A stretch of 26,891 bases of DNA from Ettlia oleoabundans. Lineage: Eukaryota > Chlorophyta > Chlorophyceae > Chlamydomonadales. The notes below the pieces were generated by a model. It worked only from the letters and a program-made list of their open reading frames with translations, had not been told where the DNA came from and ran no database searches. Positions 9,801 to 19,722 of the stretch are shown here, one piece after another. The translations under genes were made by a program, and so were the position numbers. The DNA is taken from positions 1-26,891 of the forward strand of contig JAAMXP010000649.1 in the NCBI GenBank assembly GCA_019693395.1, in the 5' to 3' direction. How positions within the stretch are numbered: position 1 is the first letter of the stretch; each line of letters opens with the position of its first letter.

Positions 9801-11807
9801 GGCTGCTCTCGAGTGGCCAACCGTGTGTGGGTTCCGGCTGGACAGCGACCAGGGTGGTGCTCCCTTGTGCTCGGGGGCTCGTGGGGGCTGCGCTTGGCCA
9901 TCTGCTGCCAATCCTGCTCTGCTCATCAATTGAGAACAGAACATCATGGCAAGCAAATGGCAGCAGCCGGGTTCTGCATGTTGTGGTATTTACCCTAAAA
10001 AGGGCTTTACTGTTCTCTGCTGCAGCGCAACCTGTTCCTGGCGGGTGACGCCGAGGCACGCTTTGCTCGCACGCTGCGCCGTCAGCTTAGTGGGCAGCGG
10101 CAGCGTGGCGGGGAGCGGGAGCGTCCCGCGCGTGCCGAGGATGTTGTGCGCCTGTATGACGCGTTGGCAGCCAATGTGTCAGAACTGAATGAGCTGGCAG
10201 CTCACGTGGGAGGGGCAGCTGGAGAGATGCTGATGGACGACTGCGCGGCTAAGGTGGGGTCGGGGAATGCAGGCTTGCTTTAATCACCCTGGCTGGGCAC
10301 CTGGGCTGTTTGGGCATCGGATAGGGGGATTGGCGCTAGAATTGGAGAGGTGCCTTGGCCTGGCTGGGCACCTGGGCTGTGGGCATCAAGAGGGGTGTTC
10401 ACGCTAGAGTTGGACAGGTGCTTTTGGGGGGCGCAAAGAAATCACACTGGTGAACGGTCGCAACTAGTGCGCTGCTGTGGCACAGAACAGCTACTCCGTG
10501 CACCTGTTCTCTGCATTACCCCTGCGTCGTCGGCGCTTCATGCTTCTCCCGGGCCTACCCCCCCCCTCATTCTGCAGCAAGCGCACTATCAGGCGGCACG
10601 GTGCCTCTATGTTGCACACAGCCTGCTGGCGGCACAGCAGTACAGCGAGGCCTCAGGGCTGTATGGTCGCGCAACTGACCGCTGCAAGCAGGCTGCCAGG
10701 TGGGCCGCAGGCTATCTCATGCTTGTTTGCAGAAAAGGGGCGACGTGCTGGCATGCTTGCAAGTGAAGGAGGGCGCAGCTGCAGCAGGAAGGGGGACAAG
10801 AAACTGCTGGCTCTGTGCTTTCAGGTGCTGGCCAACTGTAGTGTGGTTGCACCGCCACAGCTCCTCAATGTTTGATCGCTTGCTTGCCGCCACTGTACTG
10901 GTTGCAGCAAGTATGAGGACTGCAGCAGGCCTGATGCGGTGGCCGGCGAGCAACTGGAAGCATTGGCACAGCAGGCGGCTGCTTGGGCTGCAGTGGCGGC
11001 GGCTGAGCTGCGTGCAGGGGAGCTGCGAGAGAAGGCGGCGGCTCAGGAGGGGCTGGAGGGCATGAGCCTGGAACAAGAGGCAGCAGCAGGTGGGAAACCA
11101 AGGAAGCCAGTTCGAATGCAGTCATCGAAGGAAGGATCGAATGCTGCTTGCAAGCACATGTGGACCGTGATTCCACTGTCCAGTTGCAATAGCGCAGACA
11201 TTGCCGCCAAGCAAGGCTGCTCTTATATTGCCATTCTCGTGCCAGCTGCGTCGGCCTGCTGCTGCTACATTTCTCGCTATCGTCAAACCCTTGAATAAAC
11301 CCATGTCCGCAGTCAAGAAGCGGTCGCGGGAGGAGGGAGGCGGCTACCTGGAGGAAGACATGGACTCCTGGGAGGCGTTTGTGGGGCCCGGCAAGGGGCA
11401 GGCGCGCATCTGCAGGTGCGGCTGGGGCGCGCGTATGCCTTACCTGCATGCGCTGCTGAGGCTGCTACTGCTGCCTGTCACCCGTTTCTCTGTAGGCGGT
11501 TCGTCCCAGCTGTCCTCCCCTGGCTGGCAGGTTTTGTTCGCTTAAAGCGGCAAGGAAGCCAAGGCTGTGTGATCAATGCACACAGGGTAGCTCCCAGCGC
11601 ATATTGATTGCCGCCCTGGTGCTGCGGCCCTGCCAACTCTTCTGCAGGATTCCGCCCGCTCTGCGCGCCGTGCCCTTCCGCCCCATCTTCCTCGACACTG
11701 CGCTCAACTACATTCAGCAGCCAGACCTCAGCCATCGCCTGCCTGCCAAGCAGCAGCAACCCGCAGCGCAGGGCACCTTCTCGCGCCTGTTTGGTGGCTG
11801 GCGGTGA
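6839..11807 (+). CDS. SRP68: Signal recognition particle 68 kDa subunit
   Basis: Fifteen exons: 6839-6975, 7067-7177, 7296-7482, 7705-7802, 8057-8146, 8417-8513, 8736-8864, 9135-9282, 9632-9717, 10026-10253, 10578-10699, 10908-11089, 11313-11415, 11496-11549 and 11648-11807 (TGA). The product is 643 aa, against about 627 in human. SRP68 pairs with SRP72 on SRP RNA in the cytosol and helps target secretory proteins to the ER. Plant-like signatures run in order: HGLKHSDYQRYRQYCSRRLR, KGVKFLHGRGRY, LVQAERAWAYAM, SLEAEAY-type LEAEAYSLWM, WEGALARFVRARQLF, SLFDRMINAYGEAR and, near the C-terminus, AVPFRPIFLDTALNYIQ followed by FSRLFGGW. The N-terminal half is the RNA-binding TPR-like domain and the C-terminus is the SRP72-binding part in this family. 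Three introns use GC donors. The junction 10699/10908 is the least well supported; a tiny extra exon there cannot be excluded. Confidence 0.95.
6976..7066 (+). other. GC-AG intron 1 of SRP68
   Basis: The donor reads AG|GCAAGG and the acceptor GATGCAG. Splicing here joins QRYR to QYCSRRLRR, matching the conserved RYRRYCSARLRR-type motif of plant SRP68. No nearby GT donor keeps this frame. Confidence 0.8.
8865..9134 (+). other. GC-AG intron 7 of SRP68
   Basis: The donor reads CAG|GCACGC and the acceptor GCTGCAG, both phase 0. The joined peptide LHTAQELQGELDG matches the plant ILKAQELEKDL-type segment. A GT donor further down (8884) would add foreign residues. Confidence 0.7.
10291..10423 (+). 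repeat. Imperfect tandem duplication in an SRP68 intron
   Basis: Two copies of a unit of about 65-70 bp, starting GGCTGGGCACCTGGGCTG at 10291 and again at 10362, lie in the intron 10254-10577. Both continue through a GCTAGAATTGGA/GCTAGAGTTGGA segment to GGTGC. They differ by small substitutions and indels. Confidence 0.8.
11550..11647 (+). other. GC-AG intron 14 of SRP68
   Basis: The donor is GCAAGG, the same hexamer as intron 1, and the acceptor is TTCTGCAG. It joins GFVRLKR to IPPALRAVPFRPI, as in other SRP68 proteins. The GT at 11531 would leave the wrong phase for the last exon. Confidence 0.7.
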
Positions 11808-12195
11808 GCGGCTGTATGGCACCGCCGTATATGCTGCGCTGCCGCAAGTTGCCTGCACTGTTGCTTCCTTGCATATTCACACAAAGAAAGCACCTTGTGA
11901 CATATACCAGAGCGGACTTGCAAGGCAACAGCATGATGACAAACCACGCTCCCTCTGTGCATGGGAGTGCGTGGAGATCCAGAACCCTGCAACATACGTT
12001 TTGTTTGCCAGTAGTGGACAAACTCGTACCAACCCCATCTGCCTGACCTGCCTGCTTTGGCTCATCTCTGCCCAATGCTGCCGCACCGTGGTGCTTCAAG
12101 GCCTGTTGGGCGTTCCCTTGGCCCCCGCCTCAGCGCTGGTGTCCCTCTTCCACTTGCTCCCACGCCTCCGCGCTTGCCGCCAACAATTGCCGCCC
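11808..12195. other. Convergent 3' region between SRP68 and the acidic-protein gene
   Basis: The 388 bp between two facing stop codons contains no coding sequence I can support and no TGTAA on either strand. It should be the two 3' UTRs; their ends cannot be placed from the sequence. Confidence 0.55.
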
Positions 12196-13014
12196 TCACT
12201 TCCTGGCCTCCTCCTCCTCATCGCTCACCACATCCTCCTCATCCTCCTCGGATGGCAGCAGAGGCCCTTCCTCCTTGAAAGCCTCCTCCCCTGCATGTAT
12301 AGCAGCAGTTGGGAAGAGCAGGCTCACACATCACTGCGCTCAACGCTTGGTACAGGCCAGCCACTCTTTTATCAAACATTTACCACTCTAAAAGAGTCGG
12401 ACTGTGGCGTAAAGGATGTATCCACCATTGCATTCGGCCAACTGTTCGCACCAGGTGCCTCGTCAGGGGGTGTCTCCTCCTCTTCCAGGTGCCGCTCCTC
12501 CCTCAGGCGTACCCGCCGCCGATGCACATGCGCACGCACACTGCAGACTCACAAGGGCAAGCACAGCCAGGTCTTGCCACCTGGCCCCTCCCATGCTTTC
12601 TACCTTGCTTTCTGCTATGCCAGCTTTTTCGGAGTCACCCTCGATGCCGCACTGCTCTTATCACCCGCCGTCTCAGACAGTTTAGGGGTTCATTTCCATA
12701 TTCTTCAACAGCTAGCACCCACATCACCTGTAATGCTCAGCCTCATCATCTTCTTCCTCTTCAAGGGTCATGCCAGGGTGCAAGTCTCCCAACTCCTCCT
12801 CCTCTTGCCCAGCATTGCCCGCGGTTGTGGAACCTGCCGCTGTGGCGGCGCACATGGCTGCATGCACTGACTTGGCGTCTGGGCTGTTGCGGTAGCAGCA
12901 GGCCTGGAGGCTGGCTATCAGAGCTGCAGAGGCTGCTGGTGCGGGGCATTTCAGTCCAAGGCTGGCGCTGCTCGGTCCTGGCAGACGGGACGCTGCTCGG
13001 AGTGCTGAGCGCAT
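12196..13014 (-). CDS. Unrecognised acidic protein with possible N-terminal targeting peptide
   Basis: Three exons on the minus strand: 13014-12728, 12540-12452 and 12290-12196 (TGA), 156 aa, GT-AG introns in phase 2 and 1. I do not recognise the family. Residues 1-55 are rich in Ala, Ser, Arg and Leu and poor in acidic residues, beginning MRSALRAASRLPGPSSAS, which resembles a mitochondrial or plastid targeting peptide. The remainder is strongly acidic (GQEEEELGDL, LEEEEDDEAEHY, PSEEDEEDVVSDEEEEARK), broken by a basic stretch VRAHVHRRRVRLREER encoded at the start of exon 2. Support for a real gene comes from good splice signals, matching phases across three exons and an open acidic C-terminus. 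The start is a single well-placed ATG but is not confirmed by similarity. Confidence 0.5.
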
Positions 13015-13188
13015 GGCTGCAGGTGTCCAAAGTGGTGCTTACTTTACGGCTTGTTGTCGTAGAATAGATGTCAGTGCTCGCATTTCGCATAGGGTGTTGG
13101 AGAAACCTTGGACCACCTCAGCAGAGATGACCTCCACAGGCTGTGGCTCTAGCAGTGGATGCTCAGTTCACAACCCTTCCATCATACC

Positions 13189-13193
13189 TTACA
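13189..13193 (-). terminator. Candidate TGTAA polyadenylation signal of the DUF819 gene
   Basis: TGTAA on the minus strand, 88 bp beyond the DUF819 stop codon and before the next gene's start at 13014. Called from motif and position. Confidence 0.5.
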
Positions 13194-13280
13194 GCCCAAA
13201 AATACAGTTTAAACACCGTAGAACAGGCTCAGGCAGCTGAGTGTCTGTGGTTTTTTCAGCAGGGGCTGCAATGGCAACCA

Positions 13281-15269
13281 CTAGACTAGGCCAACTGTGT
13301 GCCAGTTGCGCATCCAGTGGCCTATGCCCAGCCCAATGCCGTTTGCTACAGCATAGCCCAGCGTGCCCGTCAGCATGGCCGGCTGGATCATGTGCTGCCA
13401 CCCCTTTGAACTGGCCATGGCAGCGGCGGTGGCGGGGCCGCCAACATTGGCGTTGGAGGCAATGAGCACAGCTTGCATGGGCAGGCGCAGTAGTCTGCCG
13501 CCCGCCAGGCAGATTGCCAAGTGGATGCTGCAGACAAACACATGGGTGACCACATCAGAGCAGCTGGCGGAGAACTGTACACAGAAAGCATGCCGACATG
13601 GCCCTAGTTCGCCCTCCACCGGCAAGTGCCTGAGCGGTAGCTGTCCCTACCTGAGCTGCAGCAAGATGAATAGTAGCAGCCAGCCGCATCCACGCAATGC
13701 CTGCAGGCTGCCTGCCGCCGCCCCTATCGTGGCAAAGAACAGCATCATGAGAGCTCCGCCCAGTGCCTCGGCCCCGGCAAACAGGGCCGTCGCCTTCTGC
13801 ATCTCCTGCTGCTTGGCTGTCGAACCGGGCTGCTCGTTGCCAATGTTGGAGGCAGGGTCCGCCCCAGGTGTCACTTGTGCTGCTGCTGCCGCTGCTGCTG
13901 CCTCTGGCTTACTGGAGCCAAGCTTTGCTGCAACCTTGCCAAGCATTGCAATGCCCGAGGCCAGAAGTGCCATGACAGCCAGCGCGCTGCTGCCCATGCC
14001 TACCGCTTCTGCTATGCGCTGGCCCAGCGTGCACGCCATGGCAGCTGCAGCTAACGACAGAGCCAAGCTCTCGGCTGTCACTGCTGGTCTGCTGTCGTTG
14101 AAAGGTAACTTGCTGCTCACTTTGGCTGCTGCCGGCCTGCTGTCCTTAGCAGGGATGGACATGATGGTGGCTATGTACAGCTGCATGCATAGGGCACCCA
14201 GCAACCAGGTATGCAGGTATGCGAGCAAGCGAGCAGGTGGTGTGTTTTCTAGGCAAGTGGCGCAGCAAAGACAGCAGCGGGTAGCAGCCGTCGGCAAGCC
14301 AGGTGGTAGGGCGTAGCATTACCCCAGGGCGTTCATGGCATCTCATGACCCGACTCACAGCCATGACGCAGTTGTCAGCCGTCATTGCTCCCGCCAGCGC
14401 TGGACCAGGGCTTAGCCCCAGCGCCTGACTAACAGCAGCAAAGTTGACTGAGCCGCCGATGTAGCTTGCGCACAGTGCCGCCGCAACCTTGTGCCCCTCC
14501 GCACCAAGGCGGGGACCCAGCAGCCAATAGGCCACGGTGGTGCCTACTATGGTGCCAACAGTGCCTATGATGAATGCAACCAAAGTGGAACCCGCGCTGC
14601 TCAACAGCCTGCAGGCATGCAGAAGCAGTTACTACAGGCGCCCACAGGAGGGACTGACAAATGCTGCTGCAAGAATGTCACGCTTGAAAGGTTGCCACGT
14701 CACGCTTAAAAGGTTGACGCTACCACAAATTGTGTGCAGGCCAACAGTTGTCTGCCCACTTACCTTGTTAGATCGCACTCGAGGAGCATCAAGGCCGCGC
14801 CTAGGGGCATCAGGTAGGTCCAGATGGCATCCGCAGCTCCACTGGCAGCAGGCACAAGGCCGGCGGCAGCAGCCGCCAGCGCGAGCAGCATGGACACAAG
14901 TGGCGCACTCAGAACGGCCCCCAGCGCAGTCCGCCGCTCCACCACCTGCCCAAGCGCTGCACACATGGCAAATGCTGTCCACAAGGACCAGCCATCTTGG
15001 AGCACGGCGGAGCAGCTGGCAGCACAGGGCACCTCTCTGGGGTGCAGTCTCCAGCGGTGCCGCCCCTGTGAGAGCGGGTTGGCTACCCACAGGCGGCGAG
15101 CCTCCGCTGTGGATGCAAGAACATTGCCAGGACACTGTGCTCGTGCTCTGTAAGTTGATCGGTTGATGCTGCCGCGCTTCCAATTCGGCCCCCAGGCTGC
15201 CGCGACGAGGGAACGAAGCCCCGTTCCAAGCCTTGCATAGCATGTGACTGAGGAAACCGTGACCCTCAT
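13281..15269 (-). CDS. DUF819 (YjcL-like) polytopic membrane protein, probably plastid
   Basis: Four exons on the minus strand: 15269-14764, 14608-14359, 14180-13651 and 13527-13281 (TAG), 510 aa, phases consistent and all introns GT-AG. The family signatures are clear: SYIGGSVNFAAVSQALGL, TADNCVMALYIATIM across the exon 2/3 junction, and near the C-terminus ASNANVGGPATAAAMA. Bacterial YjcL-type and plant DUF819 proteins have about ten membrane helices; many Ala/Leu/Val-rich stretches fit this. The substrate is unknown. Residues 1-80 or so are Arg/Ala/Ser-rich with almost no acidic residues and look like a plastid transit peptide, which agrees with plant homologues. Two hydrophilic inserts stand out: one with a repeated DSRPA (KDSRPAAAKV and NDSRPAVTAE), the other with an eight-alanine run followed by a Pro/Gly/Gln-rich loop. 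The start at 15269 is the first good ATG. Confidence 0.9.
14677..14716. repeat. Short direct repeat in DUF819 intron 1
   Basis: GTCACGCTTGAAAGGTTG (14677-14694) is repeated at 14699-14716 with one change (A for G), a 22-bp period. It lies within the intron between exons 1 and 2. Confidence 0.8.
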
Positions 15270-15613
15270 TGGGCAAAATACGTTGCAATGCTGTGTATTG
15301 TAATAACAGGCAAGCTGGGTGGGGCGCTCGCGTCGTGCGCAGCATGCAAGCTTGTGAGCCGCCGTCTCGTCCTCGCACTCGTGCTGTGGGTTTACAGCCG
15401 AAAGTGCTGGTGGTATCCTAAACCTTAAAAAGGGAACATAGTGTAGAGCAGGGAAGACGAACAGTATAGCGGCACAAGGACAAGTCTTTGGATATCCTGA
15501 TGGCAGTTAAGGGCAGTAACGGGAGGTGCTGGGCTGTGGTGATACATGCCAGCAAGGTACATAGAGGTGAACATGACAAAAAAAACGTAAGAAATACACT
15601 GCGGGCCAAGTGA
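15270..15613. other. Region between MSI4/FVE stop and DUF819 start
   Basis: Both flanking genes are on the minus strand, so this 344-bp stretch should hold the MSI4/FVE 3' UTR and the DUF819 promoter. A minus-strand TGTAA at 15396-15392 divides it sensibly. No other coding or RNA feature is seen. Confidence 0.55.
15392..15396 (-). terminator. Candidate TGTAA polyadenylation signal of MSI4/FVE
   Basis: Minus-strand TGTAA about 220 bp after the MSI4/FVE stop codon. Motif and position only. Confidence 0.45.
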
Positions 15614-18600
15614 CTAGCTCCTGGTGACAGCACCCGCCCCGACGGCGTCGGTATTGGCAGCAGAGGGGCCTGCATCCGCTCCAGACGGCTCCGCCCTTCC
15701 TCCCGGATCAGACACTTTCTGCAGCGCCGACTCCTGGCCAGTAATAATATACTCTCTGCAGGCAGCAATGCAGAGTGCCAACCCTTCCAGTGATGCAGAC
15801 TACCTCGTGACGGGGCAAGCAAGTGGAGCAGCCACAAAGCTTGCTATGCTTGCTCGAATTAACAGCGAGCTCTTTTGTGCATGTTCGGCACAAAAAGGTG
15901 CAACCAGGCCTCATCAAGCTATGGATTATTGCGAGGCTACACAGGCGGCAAATGCTGTACTGTCTGCCCACCTATACTGCTCCAGCTCAGCCAGTACCTC
16001 GTCCTCAGGGCGGTACACCATGTCTGAGATTCGCCAGAGCTGCAGTGTACCGCCGCCCCCCTCCCCCGCCTCGTCAGCAACGCTGAAGAAAGTAAAGGGG
16101 TCGGCGGGGTTCCACTGGAAATCCACCACCTGCATGATTGGGGTAGGCACCAGGGCAGTGGAATTCTTGGGCGAAGGCTCCAGTAAAGAGATGTTGTAGG
16201 TCGGAGGCTGCCTGGCGGAAGCCTTTCTGGCATATCGGCAGCTAGCTGTACAGGAGCCCCAAAAACAACAAGCCTCGTTTGTACTGCCCAGCCAGCAGAC
16301 AGTGCCGTGCCCGCCCTTGTGACTGCGAGGTAGCAGAGGCTTTCCAATACTGTGGCCCCCCCACCCCCCACCCCCCCACACAGCTCACCGGCGCCCGGTG
16401 TCCCGCATGCTGGAACATCATTTGCGGCGGAATGGCGCTGCGCTGGCGCTTGGCCGTGCCGCCCTCTGGCTCAGCCGCCTTGGCCGCTAAGTCCCATACA
16501 CATAGCAGTCTGCAGGACAGAGCAGTGAAAGCTTGAAACCGCGAATTCCTGAGGATTTCTCGGTTGAATGAGCGCAACTGGCACGCGTCGTAGCACAAGG
16601 GTTCCTAAGGCCAGTCTCTACACAGATAGCTTGCCACGACCCTCAACCACCAACAGCAATACAAAACCACTTGGCAGTTTCCAGGAGGCATGCAGCTGGT
16701 TGCTGCGATGACGATCCCAACATGACCCACCCACCTGTCCTCCCCAGTGCTGGCAAAGACGCCTGGCCGGTGTGGGCTCCACTCCACTACAGTGACAGCC
16801 TCCGAATGGTGGTGAAAGGCAAAGAGTGGGGTCTCGGTGCTGCGACGGTCCCACACTCTCAGTGAGCCATCCGCTGCGCCTGCAGGGAGTGGTTGGGAAG
16901 CAGGGAGAGCCAGCTCAACTTGGCAGGCTTGTTACATGGATGCAATGAAGAAGCACATGGCGGTGTACCCGACAAGGGCATGACGTGCCAGGGTATGGGT
17001 CTCAGAGTAACTATAACGTAGAGCTTCCTGAGGCGGCATCCACCGCGACGCAAGACGCGGGCCCAGCCACATAAGACATGCGACTGGGGGCGCTGCGTCG
17101 CGGCGGTGGCAGCCGCCCTTCAGAGAACAAAGGCTCGTCACAGACCCTTTGGCACATGCGGATGTGGCATGGCAGGTGCAAGGGCGAGACAGCTGAAGAA
17201 AGTCTAGCAGGGGTTGCATTGCAGACAGTGCAGGAACACAAACAGGCAGGATGCAGTCCCACCAGCTCGACAGAGCACAAGGAATCCTTCGCGAAAGGAA
17301 ATCGCTTGATGTGCCACCCAGCCCACCTGTGACAATCAACTCTTGCTGGTGTTGGCTCCACGCCACACAGTGCACATCCTGCGGGCCGTGCGCGGATGCC
17401 ACATGCAGAACAGGAGCGCCTCCCCGCCGTGTGTCCCAGAGTAAGAGCGAAAAGTCGTCGCCTGCAGCACAGACAGCGCGGCAGGGAAGGTACGGTGAAT
17501 GGAGCCAGCGCCGCATAGCTAACTCCACTTAGCAGGCCAAAAGCCCCTGGCCCAATACAGGGGCGCAGGGATGGATGCACTGTTGGGAGTCTCCAGCGTG
17601 ATTCGCTCACCTACACTGGCCAGTTCAAAGCTGCTACCCGGGCACCAGCACACATCCTCTATTGTGTTGCCGTGCCCCGCCAACATGTGCAGCGGCTGCA
17701 CGGCACTGGCGGCACCGAGGACTGGGCTTGTGCCGCCGCTGGCTGCCGCAGCTAAGCTCGTGCTATGTGACTCAAGGTCCCATATAAGCAACTGCAACAA
17801 GGGGGAAGGTAGGAGTTCAAGCAATGCTTATGTGAAGAGCGTTATGGCAAAGAGGGAGCGGCTTATATGGTGGAGAGGTTCTCAAATGCTTGAGACGCCG
17901 ACAGTAGAAGAAGTGCAGGTGTTTGAGATGCGAGTGAGCGGGTGAGCATGTTGTGATGGGCCTCAGATAGGAGCGAAAGACTTTGGTGTGATAGGTCTCC
18001 TCAACGCGGGGAGTAAGCCCGCTGCGGATGAACTATGCGTGTATGGAAGCATCAGGGGCCACACAGGAGGGGTGGGGGAGATGCATTGCAGCAGCGGCAC
18101 AAGCGCACTGACATAGAAGGATCGTGCAGTTGCAAACAGCAGGAGTACAAAGTCAGGCAGCCATGCACCCACAGAGGTGATGCCGCATGAACAGCGTCAA
18201 GTTAGACAGGCGGCATAGCTTTGGGAGGGCGGAGTTGTGGGAGCCTCAGAGAAATCCGCTAATTGTGTCTGTCACTGGTGCAGGGTTGAACCCCCGCTCA
18301 GAGTGTGTAACAAAGAGTTGTTCATCAGCGGCAGCCCACAGGGATGCAGTATAACAGGCAGGAGCGAAGCGTGTATCCTATTATAAAATGCATGCAAGGT
18401 GGCATCTGATTGCGAATACAGTGCGGACACCGACTGTGCACCACCTGGCCGTCCCAGCCTGCAGGCGTACCTTTGTGTCCTTGCCGCCACTGGCCACCAG
18501 CGGCGCCGCGCTGCTCACTCCCAAAGCAAACTCGGCATTCTCTGTGTGCCCCTCCAGTACCAGATCCGGCAGCGATTGCTGCTTGCTGCTGGTGCTCTGC

Positions 18601-19722
18601 GGGGGTGCGAGGGGGCCGACACGTTCATCGATCGCTCGCGAGAACAGTCCAGAGGCGCAACTTGACTACTCGAAGGCTTGGTACACGCGCTCACCTGCCG
18701 GCCTGCCCATCATCCACCGAGTCTTGCAGCAGCTGCTGTGCTGGCGGCTCACCTTGACACCTGTTCTGTCTGGTTGAGTGTCTGTGTTCCAAACAAACAG
18801 GGAGGGGGAGTCGGTGTGTGTGACCAGCACGTGTGGGTGCTGGGGCACCTCACGCATGCGGTTGACCTCCCCCGGGTGCAGCAGCGTTTTGACAGGCTTG
18901 CTCACGTGCGGACTCTTGCTGTGCTCTGCGGCAGAGGGTGAGAGGGTGAGGGCGGTTGAAAGAGGCAGCGATAGGGTTCGGCTGAACCCTGACAGCAGTG
19001 AAGCGGATGGGTAGCAATAACAAGCAAGAAGATCTTTCAAGTCAGGCGCGAAAGACTCGTTGCAGGTGCAAGGTAATGCACACCACTCCTCATCGCGTAC
19101 CCACTACCTAGGTACACACAGGTCTCACCTGAAAAGCCCTGTAGGTGGTCTGCTGCTGCGGTGCGAGCGTGCAACACGTCCACGTTCACCAACACAATCT
19201 TGTTTGGCTCGCTGCCATCGGTTTGCTCGGTGAGATACAACCGCTGTGTGTTGCTCTGTGGGCCATACCCCAGCACTGGTCCCCACCTGCAAATTAGAAC
19301 GCCAAGACTGTTGAAGGCCCACAGATCTCAATTAGGTTGGGGGTCTGAGAGCCACAAAAGGCGCATGCGGCGCTGGCAGGGTGAGAGGGGCCAGCTAGCA
19401 CGGCAGCGCAGCAAACCCACCGGCAGGCCAATGAGGGCCAGGACAGCGAGTGGCTTGCAAACCAGTCATACCTGCAGGTGTGGCAAATGAAGCAAGGGCA
19501 TGTCTGGGCATGACACCTGGGTGGTCTGTTGGGCTGGGTTGGGGTGAGGCATTGCACGGAGGGAAGATCACTGAAGCATGCATGCGGGGCACCACGTCGC
19601 GTGCCTGCCTCTTTGCCTGGCCTTTTCAGCACCACCCTGAGTTGAAGTTGTAAGAGTTGAAAAACTTACAAATAGGGCACCAGCTTGCGCCAGGCAATGT
19701 GCTGCTGCTCGACAGACGCCAT
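15614..19722 (-). CDS. MSI4: Histone-binding WD40 protein of the MSI4/FVE type
   Basis: Eleven exons on the minus strand: 19722-19670, 19471-19421, 19286-19129, 18925-18753, 18596-18471, 17791-17611, 17461-17327, 16879-16735, 16509-16389, 16129-15972 and 15755-15614 (TAG), 480 aa. It follows Arabidopsis FVE/MSI4 throughout: IAWRKLVPYLYDWFASHSLS (the histone H4-binding N-terminus), RLYLTEQTDGSEPNKIV, HPGEVNRMREVP, THTDSPSLFVWNTDTQPDR, AGHGNTIEDVCWCPGS, DDFSLLLWDTRRG, DGSLRVWDRRSTETPL, and VVDFQWNPADPFT with the typical GGGGTLQLWRISDMVYRPE end. The family forms a seven-bladed propeller and acts in the nucleus in histone deacetylase and Polycomb-type complexes. The last exon adds a 47-residue tail rich in Ala/Gly/Ser; reading on past its splice donor would instead add 15 residues before a stop. 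I prefer the spliced form because phase and stop agree. Confidence 0.95.
16356..16377 (-). other. G-run cluster just inside MSI4/FVE intron 9
   Basis: On the transcribed strand three G-runs of 7, 6 and 7 are separated by single T residues, starting about 11 nt after the donor site of the intron that follows exon 16509-16389. Such a run can form a G-quadruplex in RNA; whether it does is untested. Confidence 0.7.

Noticed and set aside
11608..12870. Plus-strand ORF of 420 codons
   Set aside because: It reads the last SRP68 exon out of frame, crosses the convergent region, then runs antisense to the acidic-protein gene. Its content is low-complexity Ser/Leu with no family match.
13015..13060. 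Possible tiny intron with donor GTAAGC just upstream of the acidic-protein start
   Set aside because: Donor to acceptor would be only about 26 nt, too short for a spliceosomal intron in this genome.
13363..14316. Plus-strand ORF of 317 codons
   Set aside because: It is antisense to DUF819 exons, which have strong family motifs and consistent splicing on the minus strand.
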